A stretch of 64,000 nt of DNA, from the NCBI GenBank assembly GCA_017979445.1, contig CM030716.1:14837443-14901442 (forward strand), written 5' to 3'. Positions within the stretch are counted from its first letter, which is position 1. Every line of letters starts with the position of its first letter. Below, in pieces: positions 23,295 to 34,660 of this stretch. The notes beneath the pieces are model-generated. The model was not told the DNA's origin. It was given only the letters and a program-made list of their open reading frames with translations, and ran no database searches. The position numbers were made by a program, and so were the translations under genes. This DNA is from Akebia trifoliata. Lineage: Eukaryota > Streptophyta > Magnoliopsida > Ranunculales > Lardizabalaceae.

Positions 23295-23450
23295 AAATTT
23301 AGGATTCGTATTTAATGCACGAACTTATTACTTTTATACCAATCCGTGCTTTAAATACGGACCAGAACCTTAATTCTCAAAAATAAAAATAAAAAATTTA
23401 CGAATGCCTTCACACTGGTCCGTGCTTGAAAAACGAACCATAAACTTTTT
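23295..23450. repeat. Palindrome array C
   Basis: Three imperfect palindromes (for example CAATCCGTGCTTTAAATACG and CTGGTCCGTGCTTGAAAAAC) of the same family as 2942-3090 and 7072-7215. This copy is in the leader between the 5' LTR and gag. Confidence 0.6.
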
Positions 23451-24208
23451 TGCCAATCTCTGTTTTGGTCCTAATCCTATTTTGGCCCCAATTTTCTAGA
23501 TTTTGAGGCACATAGCCTCTATTTTCTGGTTTGGGCCACACAAAAAAAATTTATGTGAAACATAAAAGGAAATAGATTTCTCCCCTTTACCTGGGGGGAC
23601 ATACAAGAAAAACAAAGGGGAAAATGGCCTAAAATCTATACAACTTGCCTTTTTGGGTAAAAAAAATATTACATATGGACATGGGATGGATATACATTGG
23701 ATTTTGAAAATCTTAGTGGCCTATGTCTACTAATTACGCTTTGATGCATGCGGGCTTATGAGTAATTTTTCAGCTACCCATTATTCAAACCTCGATGAAC
23801 ACCAGAGTGTTCACGTCTTAGGTTGGTTAATGAGGTGGATGTTCTCCTCCTCGCCACCCAAAGTAACGATCTCAGAGGCTTTAGATACCGGCATCTGGGG
23901 CTAGAATTTTAACAAGGGAGGGGGTGGTTTGTGCATTGGGATATGAAACGCGCATGCACGTGCATTTTTTTGAAAAATGTATCCATCCTTACATCATTGG
24001 TCCAAAAATAAAAAAGTAAAAAAGCAAAGCATAAGTAAGTAAATATTACATTCATTCTCACATGAAACTTGTAAAAAAAATAAAAAGCACACCAAACATT
24101 AGTAGATAAATTAAAAAGCAAATAAATAGAAATGCACACTTTGTTTAAAAAAATGATCGAATAAAAAAAAAGGGTCAAACCTGCTTGTATGCTAAATACA
24201 TGGGGGTT
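23451..24208. other. Leader of the Tat-like element next to the PBS; no gene
   Basis: No coding similarity was found. The stretch has A-rich runs on the plus strand (23980-24170) and a GC-richer part near 23700-23900. Untranslated leader is the likely assignment. Confidence 0.4.
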
Positions 24209-24226
24209 TCCCTAGTAGAATCGTCA
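24209..24226 (-). other. Primer-binding site, tRNA-Arg type, decayed
   Basis: On the minus strand TGACGATTCTACTAGGGA lies 3-5 nt inside the LTR end. The 3' end of plant tRNA-Arg(ACG) predicts TGGCGACTCCACTGGGGA. The 14 identities and 4 differences are all G-to-A or C-to-T, as expected from cytosine methylation decay. tRNA-Arg priming is typical of Tat/Ogre elements. Confidence 0.7.
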
Positions 24227-24229
24227 AGC

Positions 24230-25865
24230 TGTGGATACAAAATTCTTCATTTTCGAAATATCTCAACCACTTTGGGGGATTTTGGAGTCGTCACTATTCT
24301 TTTAGTAAAAGGGTGTGAATGGTCACCCGTGATGTACTTTTTTGAAAAATTATTTGTTTTGGCGTTTAGTAACTCTCATACGGATAAGGTCTATTGATTT
24401 AACTTTTGATTATAGGTAAGGTGGTCCATATTAAGGAGTGAGGAAGGTGTTAGGCACCCCACTCCCTTCACCGTTGATGGTAACCTCGGATTCGATTATT
24501 TTGAAAATAAAACAAAAAGAAAAAAAAATCGAAAAGATCTGATATGTATCCTCGAGTGAGGGACTTTTATGTTGGTTTAAACCATTAAGGGCATCCTTAT
24601 TGAAAAAGGGGCCCTTTGATGGTTCAAGCCTTTTGTGGTGTGTGTATGGGTGAGAAAAGGGTGAGAAGTAAAAGAAGGGAAGTTGGAGGGGAGAGGAAGA
24701 GTTTTTCTCCTCTTTTTTAGTCCATGTCCTACCTTTCTCTTAGGTTTACCTTCAAAGGATGAATCCTTGACTTGATATCGGCTTACTTGAGAGAGTGTAA
24801 AGAGTTAAGAGTGAGTAGTGAGTTAAGAGTAGAGAGCTAAGAGTAGAGGGTTAAGAATGAAAGAATATTTTTCTTAATTTTTTATTAGGTTTTATGAGTT
24901 GAAAATGATGGGGATTTTATAAGAGTTTGGAGGTTATTTTAGGGGTAGATTGGGTGAAAAAAATGAAATGGAATAGAATAGTTTAAGGATTGTGAGATAA
25001 GGTATTTATAAATTGAGGGTAGTAGAAGGGCATTTGTATAAGGAGGGTTAAATGGGTTATTTGTAACCCAAATGGGTTGGATCTTTTAATCCATTTGGGT
25101 TGAATGTTAAGTAGAATGAAATGAATAGTGTTTTATTGAGAGAATGAGGGTGTAAGATAGTGGTTGATTGATTGAGTATTTGGTGAGTTGAGAGGAGTGG
25201 GTTTTGATTAAAATAATAGGTTAAGTAAGAGGGTAATTGATTAGGTTTTGGAAGAGTGAAGGAGATGGTGATATGTGTCAAGATATGTGGATATTAGAAT
25301 TTTAAATGAGTTGATGGGAGAGAAGAAGTTTTTGATTTGAGATAAAAAAAACATAGGTTTGTAGGGAATGATGATGGTAGGTTAGGGGGAGGTATGAGTT
25401 TGTAAAGAATGATGATGGTAGGTTAGGGGAGGTATGAATTTGTAAAGAATGATGATGGTAGGTTAGAGGATGGATGATGGTTTGATGTGATTTTTTAGAA
25501 AAAAGGTGATGGGGGTGGATAGTTTGATGAGGGATGTGAGTTGAGGTGGTGACATGTGTCACACCTTGATGGTCATAGGTGATTGGTTGTGATGTTGGGC
25601 TTGGGTTGTTGGGTTTTGAGTCCATTGGGCTTGAGTGGTAGGTTGGGTTGAATGGGCTTAGTTGAGATGGATTGGGCTTGGGAGTGTATAAGGGTGGTGA
25701 GGAGCTTGCATCCATGGGCCACGTGAGTAATCTTGGGCCATTTATAGAAAGAGAATAATGAAACACATTGGATTTTTGAAGTTTCGGACCTTGGGGCCTA
25801 CTTCAATTTTTTGCAATTTTTGGGGCATTTTGCTTCGAGGGCTCAGTCAAATTTGCGTGTATACA
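24230..25865 (-). repeat. 5' LTR of the Tat-like element
   Basis: Homologous to 809-2586. Read on the minus strand it starts TGTATACACGC at 25865 and ends near CCACA at 24230-24232. It is followed outside by CTTTC (25866-25870), the second TSD copy. The inner minisatellite (25352-25472) has about three units against five in the other LTR. Independent point changes and indels are frequent, so the insertion is not recent. Confidence 0.85.
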
Positions 25866-25870
25866 CTTTC

Positions 25871-25922
25871 CATCGAATTTTTTGGATTTTCTGCTATACA
25901 CTAAATTTGAGATTGTCTCCAT
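25871..25922 (-). pseudogene. Copia P gag, N-terminal piece
   Basis: ATG at 25922 opens METISNLVYSRKSKKF, which leads straight into the typical copia Gag start (KFDG-NF--W). The frame is cut at 25870 by the Tat-like element and continues at 808 downward. The phase is kept across the TSD, which shows that the Tat-like element landed in an existing gag. See 1-808 for the rest. Confidence 0.75.
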
Positions 25923-26219
25923 AGAATTTCGTTTTAGAATGTTATAATCTTGTGTACTTATTTCTTATGGAAAGAGAGAGAAAAAGTTTGAAATAATTCC
26001 TACTTTTTTAATTGAATGTAATAGAAAAATGTTACCTAAAATCAATGGTTGAGGCATGCACAAAACATTGTTTTAAAATGAAATTCGCCCCTACTACGAT
26101 AACATAGTCTATAGGCGTTCGTTCTCCAAGATACAACAACTCATTTTTCCAATAGAGTACTCTAATTGGAATGTAACTTCGAACATGACGATGTTGTGTG
26201 CTCTCACAACAAAGAAGAA

Positions 26220-26862
26220 GTATACTGATACCGATAAAACAACGAAATTTATTAAGTAAAAGATTAGAGAAATTTTTTTTTTTTTAAATCGACTAAACAA
26301 GAACACATAAATAAAAGAGAAAGTGACTATTTAGAACAGTCACAAACCTCTTCGTATTGTATTGGTTCAGAACAAACATATTAGTTTAGAACAATACAAA
26401 ACGAATTAAAAAAACTAAAATTTTAAATAAAATAGGCCTTGATAATTAAAGTAAAAAAAATGACCTTTGTGTGCATCCACGTAAAGTATAAATTTGAGAT
26501 TTTGCAACCCCCCATGTGCTGACGTATTAAGATTTTCGGACTGGTGGATTCAAATCCCAATTAGAACCTTAAGTTTTCCTCTTATACCCCTATGTGCGCG
26601 CGTGAGCCCGTCCACTACTTCTATCAACTTTAAAACTATAGAATTACAACTATTCAAGAATTGCAAATCAATTATTCTCCTAATCAATGTGGGACTAAAA
26701 TTAAACAAGGCAAAATCAATGCAAACAACTAAAACTTAAAACATAAAGTAAAATACATAAAGCGAAAAAGAAAAGTTGGAATTGGTATATGGTTTAAACC
26801 CATTGAATATTAAAGGGTTTTCAAATTCAACCCTTTAAATCCCATCAGATTGTTCTCAACAT
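26220..26862 (-). repeat. Copia P 5' LTR and PBS
   Basis: On the minus strand the LTR appears to start TGTTGAGAACAATC at 26862 and end near 26233. Directly after comes GGTATCAGTATAC (26232-26220), close to the tRNA-iMet PBS GGTATCAGAGC. The gag ATG lies about 300 bp further on. The end dinucleotide is not a clean CA, so the inner boundary is approximate. Its partner LTR is outside the window. Confidence 0.55.
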
Positions 26863-27008
26863 TCACCATTAGAGATGGATGTTGAAATGCACAGCCGTCA
26901 AACCAATTTGAAAGTTGGCGAGTTGACCATTCAAACGTAACAACATTAACAACACATGCGGGTTACTAACTCTCGTACGCAATCACCACTTATTAAACAT
27001 ACCCTAAA
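26863..27008. other. Flanking DNA left of solo LTR; CTAAA TSD at 27004-27008
   Basis: A short unassigned stretch. Its last five bases, CTAAA, are the left TSD of the solo LTR at 27009-29922. The DNA on the far side (from 29928) is the original continuation. Confidence 0.6.
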
Positions 27009-29922
27009 TGTGGCATCCCGCCAAATGCTAACACAATAGTCTCCTCTATTTAACATATACCTGATAAATGACATATATTATCCTGCATATATACATATAA
27101 AATATAATACTAGTGGAAGCCTATATACATCTAATAACGTACGATAGATTAGAGTGCGGAAGGATAAACAAAAATACAGGATTATACAAACATTCCTCAC
27201 TCTAACAAAAGTTCTAACGCTCAGTACAAAATCTATAATACACCTGGACAAATCGACACCACTAGGGGGTATAACCCCAATACTCACCAGGTGACGAACT
27301 CTAGTTGTCTATCTGACCCATCAAATGATCATCACTCGTACTCTATACCTGTCTTGCCAAGTTCTGAATCTGAAAATAAAAAAAATAGAAAATGAAATGA
27401 TGAATAACAATGGTTACCCAATAGGGAAGCAAACAATTTCTACCAATAACCTCTCCTAACATGAACGAATAAACATACTGAATCATTTTAAAATATGCAA
27501 AATTTTACAAAAGAAATTACGATTAACTGGTACATATAGCCAGGGATGAGCAACTAAACATTTTAAAACTCACATTACATCAATCAACAGTACTCACTAT
27601 AGCATTTTCTTTTTACACAAATCTAATTGACCAAATTAAAATATTAAATATGCATTTCATTTTATATATCAAAATAAAGCAACATATACATAATACACAA
27701 TGGTGGAGTAATGAAATTAGAGAGTTGGGATTCACAACTGGATCGCTCCAAGTAGAGACATGATGTTTCATAATAAGTAGTAATTTCTAATTTTGTGACT
27801 GGTCGCTGTTTACCACACGTACGAGACCATTTATCTGGCTCAGGCTAGTCATTTGACGTGACCGTAAACAATGGGTCTCTTTTCGATGTGTCAGAACGTT
27901 TGACTACTGTAGATTGTTAGTGATCACTAACTAATCATCTTCGTCTATTTCTATCAGGTTTGCATGTGATTCCCAAATATACAAACTATTCATATACGAC
28001 CACCTTTACATTACAAGTTCACTGGTAAAGATAAAGAGGAATAAACCCGGATTTTAGTTGTGACTCCACTCTCATACGCGTCTCGTACCACGTATAAGCT
28101 TGGTGATCCCTACCGTATATCCCAGGATAGTACACTACTCTGGATGATATGACGCACTATCCCTTTAGGCATTCACAGACTCTTTAACAACTCACAAAAT
28201 AACTATATATATATATATGTATATATATATATTATTTTCATTTGAAAACAAAAGATAAATTAACAATACAAGGTTGAGAATAGATACCTAGTTTCCTACC
28301 ATGCAACTGTGATCACCCTGCCTAAAAGAAATAACAGAACGGAAAAGTAAACAACGCATCGCTCTAATAGAAAGTAAATAAATATGCAACCAGTAAAATT
28401 ATCTCTGGATATCCGTTCACCAACCTACACACAACACAACAATGTAAAATGCAGACATTACCCCTCAAGAGTGACACTGACATTTTACCATTTCATAACA
28501 TTTTTCCCTTTTTCCAATTTTTACAGTTTTCAATCTCTCAAACAAAATATCCACTTTTTGATATTCATCAACTCAATATGAGTTCATTGAATATTAAATT
28601 TTTTTTCAACTACGAAATTCATTTTTATCATTTAAATTGAAAATTTACAAAACTCATATCAAAATAGGATCTGAGGGGTACACAGGACCCAACTGGTGAA
28701 AATAGCCCAGTGAAATATCCTACCCATGTAAAATTTGTCATAAAATAGAATTAAACATATCAAATATGCAAATTTTGGCGTGAATTTAAAATAAAAAAAA
28801 TAAAATTTTATATTTTTGAAATCTATAATAAATTTTCGATAAAATCTTAAATGCAATTTACACAATCTACGATTACTAATAGAAATTGAGAGTTCCTTAA
28901 TATCTCTGTGCAAAAGGATCGAAGCACGTGCACGAAAATCGAGACGATTGACACGAAAATCAAAGTGGATTAAACTTTGAGGTGGCTGATTTTTGAGTTT
29001 GACCTAGTGGTTTCGAAGATCTCGACGTCGTCGTCCTTTCTCCCTTCTGCGATGATGACGGTTTGACCCCGAAATAGATGAAATCTAAGGTTGAAGTTAC
29101 GAAACTCCTGTATATATATACGACTAATTTTTGACGATACGAGGTGAAAAAGGCAAGAAAACAGAAGGAACTTTGGTGGGTTTTGTAAAGAACGAGGCTG
29201 CGGACCTTTTTCCTTTCTACTGCGGAAGTCAATGACGAACTGTTTGCAACAAATCTGAGTTTGAAGATCGAAAAGAATAAATTTTTTTTAAAAATTCATA
29301 ACTAGTTTTTGGACGACTTTGGAAGATGAATAGTAAACAAAATTTAAAAATTTATTTATATAAAATTTTGGAACAATTTCGGTATTTGTCTATTGTTTCG
29401 TTCGACGATAAATTGATCGTCCGGGCTCCAAAGATAACAAGTGAATACTCTATTTTGTATAATTTTTCATTCCAGATCTAATGGTATAGTCAATTTTTAT
29501 AAATTTTGTCTTTAAAAAAAATTACATTTTTGGCCCGATGAGACTCTAAAATTGACATCATTTTCGTTTTTGACGATAATTCGACTTCTTGATCTCCAAA
29601 AATGACAAGTAAGTAGTTCATTTTCTATCATTTTTGTTATGAATCCAATGGTATGATCAAATTTTAAAAATTCTTGCTCTAGTAAAAATTCATTATTTTA
29701 GCCTGATCCGACTCAATAATTGAGGATTTTGTAACTTTTCTGTTCGGATTCGCATTTGAGTGTGTTTTTCGATTAGTTTGAATCCAATGATGAGGTTAGA
29801 TTCCATTAAAAATTATCAGAAATATCCTAAAGTTTTACCCTTAAGTTTTACTTTCAAGATTTTCTCAAAATTTTATTATTTATTTTTTCTCGATATACGA
29901 ATCGAGAACTCAGGGTTTTACA
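27009..29922 (-). mobile_element. 2.9 kb solo LTR (TGTnnC...CCC family)
   Basis: Ends TGTGGCATCCCG (27009) and GGGTTTTACA (29922), flanked by CTAAA at 27004-27008 and 29923-29927, a perfect 5-bp TSD. It shares diverged internal blocks with 49469-52133, such as ATTTATCTGGCTCAGGCTAG and TTAGTGATCACTAACTA. On the minus strand a TATA box (GTATATATATACAGGAG, near 29110) precedes a leader-like segment, so transcription would run on the minus strand. No gag or pol was found, so it is a solo LTR or a very degenerate LTR-only unit. (TA)n runs lie at 28200-28232. Confidence 0.75.
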
Positions 29923-32900
29923 CTAAATCTAAGAGAAAACCTTCTCTTTCTTCGAAAATCTGACTATTCCTCTCTTTCCAAAGGCACCAACAAACAGCAA
30001 AAGGCAATAAGCTCCAAAGTATACACTTCAACCTTCTAAAAGCACAACCCCAAGATAACTAAATATGGAAACTGAAGATGGAAAGCAACTTTCCAACCCA
30101 AACAAAGAGAGACTTGTCTACAAAGGTGATAGAAATTCGGCATTGAAAAACCCCTTTTTAATCTTCTATTGTTTTCATGACTATATCTAGGACTTTTTGC
30201 ATCCAAATAAAGTACTTAAAAAATTTGATATATTTACCTTCAATTATCTCTCAATTTAAGTCTAAGTTTATGTAAAAAAAAGGTGTTGTCACAATCTGGA
30301 AATATCATTCCAAACCATGTTGATTTGGTTGACGAGGAAATTATTGATTTATTTATAACAAAAATTATTTCAATTAAATATATCGGTGATTTAAACACAC
30401 TCATCAACATTTGGGTGATGGAATCCTCTGACTTGGCTTTATCTACAAGATTGATGGAAAATGACCTAAAGGCCTTTTTTTCAATCTCTGGCAAAAATCC
30501 TTGATTTTTTATTTCAAAACCACCCATCTCCAACCTCTGCAGTAAAAAAAATTACTTTCATCTTCAATCTTGAAGTTTCTCTATCCTTCAACCTTCAAAC
30601 CTCAAAAATTAAGAACGCATTTTTGAAGAAATAGAAGATAATAGAATTTTGTGTAGAAAGATCAACGATTTTCAATCTGGGATTGAAAATGGTGGATTGA
30701 ATTTGGAGTTATATGTTAAAATAATTTTATCATAGAGGTCGAAGAGTGCAAAGATGATAGATTTGTGGGAGAAAAATCAAAGGGGTTTTGGCTAACTGTT
30801 GACGATGATGGCATTATTATTATTATTATATATTCAAAATTGTAGACCAAGGTTAAGTGGTATTCCATCTGTTTGAAAACTCAGAATTAGTCTCACACCA
30901 GCTTTTATATAGCATAAAAAGAAAATTATATGACGACCTAACTTGGGTTACCTAATGTGATACGGAACCGTGAATCAGGTCCAACCGAATTACTTCATTT
31001 TACTTTAATTATTTTGCAGCCCCTCCACGTGTTGATAAAATTGATGTATTCCCCTAAATATTTAAATTGAGGGTAAACCCCTTTGACCTTAGTCTTTATG
31101 AATAAACTAATGAAAAATTTAAATCGTAGATCCGTAGACTCATGATACGTGAACCCGTATGTTCAAACACAATCCGGATAGTATATACGTTGAGATGTAT
31201 CTCAGAGATCCATAACATATTTTCGGGATACACATCTTTTACCCCTACTGTTGGATCTCACAAAAATGATCAAAATCAATGAGTATGAATCAATCATGAA
31301 AACTTATCAAATCTAAATCAAAACTAAATTTGAACGTTTCTCTATAGAACCACCTAAGCCCTCTAGGATTGGTGGACTGATTGAGTGTCTCACAAGGCAA
31401 GGCAAGGCAAGGCAACTAACAAGTGGAGGGATACCGAACTACTTAAGCAAATAGCAAACGCCAAACGCAATGAGGTGCTGGTCTTCTTCCCGTACTTCGC
31501 ATACCAATTTTGACTCATTAAATTCCATATTTCTCTACTTGCGGAAAAATGGGACTGAATACTTGCACACCACTAAGTAGTAAGGTTGCACACTAATCTT
31601 GAAAAATAATCTCTCTTTTATAACCTCTATTTTAACTTATTAATTGCATTTCATTATTTATAACATTAAAATTTAAGGTTATTCACCTTCTCATAATTTC
31701 ATCTTCTCTGTTCGTGTAAATTGTAAATATGCTTGTTATACAAATAATTATTGAACTAAGAATAATGTATTTGAGCATGGTTGAAAAAGAATGAAAAATA
31801 AAACAAAAATAAAACAAAGGAGTGCATTATTTTATTGTAAATTTGAGTGTAATCATCTAAATGGAGTGCAAAAGGAAATTTTAAAGTGATGAAGTGCAAT
31901 TGGTAGTGGGTGGTGTGCAACTAGTTTGTCCCTGGAAAAATAGTGGGCATTTAAATGATTTAGTTATGAAACATTAAGGGACCTTTGAAATCATTACGAC
32001 AAAATTGATTTTATTTTTGGGAATTGGTCATGAGGAAAACAATTGTTATAGATGTATTCTTTGAAGTACGTTTACCAATTAATCCTTTATGTTGAAAACA
32101 AAACTGGAAGCACTCTTCATTATTTTGGAGACATTGCACACACACTTATTTAGCTTGAGATGTATGGGATCATTGCTTGTGATGGAAAGTGGTTTTAGTA
32201 CGTGGATTGTCGGTAGTTGCTTGACGAAAAAGGAATGCGGGTAGTTTTAGATAAGTATTTGATATAGGAATGAAACTATTTTAGGAGTGGGCAACGAATT
32301 AGTTACTGTTGGTAATTCTACATAAAAAAAAGAAGAAAAAAAATTATAAAAGGTGGAGATCGGGATGAGCTTACCGTTTTTATGTAACTGAGACATGGAA
32401 GAGTTGTTGTTCTTAAAATTGAATCCGCACCCTTTTAAGATGATATCCAGTAGAAAAGACACTAACAGTTGATTTTCAAGATTCAATTGTCACGATCTTG
32501 CTAACCGTGCACTCAGAAATAACAAGTCTACAATGAATTCGATCATACCAAATAGTATGAGCAAACGAAGGTAGAAGAAAAGTTTTGTAGAGTAGAAAGA
32601 GATGACAGAAAATTATTTTGTTGTCTAATTTTGTTTGTATTTTGTACTTTTCTTGGTTAAGCTAGTCCTAGGGCGAACCTCTTTTATTGAGTTCGGGATT
32701 GTGCTAATGGACCAGTACTCAATGAGCCCAACGGTCTAATATATGACAATGGTCCACTCAACTATTGTAATGTTTGGGCTTTAAGAAAAGACCCCTTAAA
32801 AGAATGTTAAATTAATGGTTCGAGATCTAACAGTTCAAGAAGATGAAAGATCAATGGTTGAGATTAGTCAAATTTATCAAAGGAATTTTGAGTGAAAAGA

Positions 32901-33351
32901 ACCTCAATTAAAATCCAAACCCAAGTTCGAGCCTGGCTCAGTGTGTATCTGTGCGTGTGTTATTGTGTGCACACATGCACGCATTAAGATTTTCTGGCGG
33001 GTTGCACCGAAGTTCAATGGGTTGCAGTCCTATATTGCATTGGGCCCCTATGTACGCGTAAGGTCTACTCTCTTCCTCACTCACATTTACGTAAGAGGGA
33101 GAGTAAAATACTTTATTAGTTGAACACTACTCTTGTTTCTATTCAATGTGGGGTTAAATTTTTTGAAGAGTTTTCTCAAAAATTCTCACAAGTAACAAAG
33201 AAAAAAAACCTTTGAATTTCAACTCACACAAAAGGAAGGAAACTTTTAGCTTCTTGTTTCACCAAAAGAGGAAACCTACAACACATACCATGAATAAAAT
33301 TATAATTAAATAATTACTAATTGAAAAAATAAGGAATTACAACAACTACAG
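29923..33351. other. Intergenic DNA with weak repeat traces, no gene accepted
   Basis: No convincing coding homology on either strand. A minus-strand open frame at 30533-30240 (MEMGGFEIKNQGFLPEIEKK...) matches nothing I recognise. A segment at 30555-30860 resembles 35290-35590. A 5-mer tandem AAGGC repeats four times near 31400. At 32940-33160 a few blocks (GCATTAAGATTTTC, CCCCTATGTACGCG, TCAATGTGGGG) resemble the copia P LTR at 26470-26700, suggesting an old related LTR. Confidence 0.4.
30555..30860. repeat. Diverged direct repeat, copy 1
   Basis: It shares ordered blocks with 35290-35590: ATCTTCAATCTT, GTAGAAAGAT, AAGATGATAG, GGGGTTTTGGCTA and GACCAAGGTTAAGTGG-like text. Identity is low and gapped. 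Origin unknown; possibly LTRs of one very old element or two copies of a repeat. Confidence 0.4.
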
Positions 33352-33520
33352 GTGAAGAGTTTGTATTTGAATTGATGTCTTCTCTTTGATAAAATCATCA
33401 GATTATCAACTTGACTAAAATTTATAGAGAAATTAAGAGGATTTGATTCCCTTCAAAGTGAACTAATAGTTCTTGTTTTCTTGTTTACTAGTCAAGGTAG
33501 GTAAGAGAAGGAGTGCCCGT
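33352..33520 (+). repeat. Left terminal direct repeat of a gag-only element
   Basis: This ~170 bp stretch, starting TGAAGAGTTTGTATTTGAAT, is repeated at 34362-34533 (TGAAGTGTTTGTATTTAAAT) with matching order throughout. The similarity stops sharply on both sides, as for short LTRs. The ends lack a clear TG...CA or TSD. Confidence 0.6.
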
Positions 33521-33539
33521 AATCAAAGCCAACTAGGAT

Positions 33540-34245
33540 CATGTCCGCCCAAGAATTTCTCTACATAAGGTTCAGATTGACAGCCTCAAGGCAACTTCTG
33601 CATAACATAATCAAATGCTTAAGGAAATCCTACAACAACTCACGGCCCTTAATATCAAATTTGAGCATATTTTAATGAACTCCCAGCCTAAGCCAGCCTA
33701 ACGATCTGATAGACACACCAATGGACCGCCAAGGTTGAGTTGGCATTCCTTCTTGGTCAGAATTTGTAGTTGTTCTCTATGCTCGATTTGGAAAAACAGA
33801 GTTTGAGGATAATACAGGTGCTCTCGCAAAATTGGAGCAAACTACTACGGTGCTAGATTTTCTATGTTCTCGATCTTAGTTTGAGAAACTTGCAAATTGG
33901 ACAGAAAGTCTCAATCAATATTTCTTCATCAGATGTTTTATGTGGATTGAAAGATGTCCAAACAAATGTTTCATGCCACCACACTCACTGCTGCCATTGG
34001 TTTAACTCACTTACAACAAGAAAAATTAAATGTTACTTCGAAGCAAAGCTCGTATTGAAATTATGAACTCAGACACATTTTCAGTTATTATTAATAGCAC
34101 GAAGGCATCAAACCCACCAATCAAAAGGTTAACCCCAATGAAAGCCAAAGAAAAGAGTCAGGACTCGGCTACAATTGTGATGAAAGGTTTTGCCATAGCC
34201 ACCGTTGTAAAGCAAAGACTTTATTTTTAAATTGGAGGTGGTTGG
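33540..34245 (+). pseudogene. Ty3/gypsy (chromovirus-like) gag remnant
   Basis: Broken frames give a gag in the usual order: coil (near 33600), ALAKLEQTTTVLDF, FEKLANWTESLNQ, NSTKASNPPIKRLTP, and a C-terminal knuckle-like YNCDERFCHSHRCKAKTLFL ending near 34235. That last block is the typical 'C--C---F---H-CK---LF' motif of chromovirus Gag. Stops and shifts are numerous. No protease or pol follows before the right terminal repeat. Confidence 0.7.
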
Positions 34246-34361
34246 ATGGAGTAACATCCAAACGTTAACCTTTGTGTCATATGCCTAAGGGCTAGAGTTA
34301 GTAATTTAGCTTGAGACCCTTTCTTGGGCAAAGAATTAGAAACCCTTTCGTGGGTTGAGAT

Positions 34362-34533
34362 GAAGTGTTTGTATTTAAATTGATGTCTTCTCTGTAATGA
34401 AATTATCAGATTATCAAATTAACTAAAATTTCTCCAGAAATTAATTTAGGAAGATTTGATTTCCCTTGAAATGATCAAACAGTTCATTTTTTTTTTTTTT
34501 GTTTGGTTTATTAGTCAAAATAGGCAAGAGGAG
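34362..34533 (+). repeat. Right terminal direct repeat of the gag-only element
   Basis: Partner of 33352-33520. It contains a T run (34488-34501) not present in the left copy. Together with the gag remnant the unit is about 1.2 kb, similar in plan to TR-GAG elements, although an internally deleted gypsy element is equally possible. Confidence 0.55.
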
Positions 34534-34660
34534 CGTCCATACCACACACGGACTACTTTTGTTTATGTAAACTATTTTTTTTTCCCTAAAATAATTGATC
34601 ACACAAGTAGGGGACGGATCATGGGACATATGTAAAAACAATCTAATAATAATAAATTTT

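Larger units (their letters stand above)
809..25865 (-). mobile_element. Tat/Ogre-like Ty3/gypsy LTR retrotransposon, about 25 kb, degenerate
   Basis: Paired LTRs (809-2586 and about 24230-25865), a 5-bp TSD (CTTTC), a PPT at 2587-2600 and a PBS-like site at 24209-24226 define one minus-strand element. Gag, protease, RT, RNase H, a second RNase H-like domain and integrase occur in gypsy order between 21097 and 13630. The extra RNase H, the tRNA-Arg-type PBS, an LTR start TGTAGACACCC and the very large size are traits of the Tat/Ogre lineage. Two antisense spliced genes lie between integrase and the 3' LTR. Two solo LTRs (8686-10224, 10879-12542) add about 3.2 kb. Every pol domain carries stops or frameshifts, so it is not autonomous now. 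Confidence 0.85.

Noticed and set aside
30240..30533. Minus-strand open frame of 97 codons
   Set aside because: Readable but without known motifs, neighbours or a splice context; not enough to call a gene.
32940..33160. Possible second copy of the copia P LTR
   Set aside because: Only three short blocks match 26470-26700; no ends, PBS or PPT were found.
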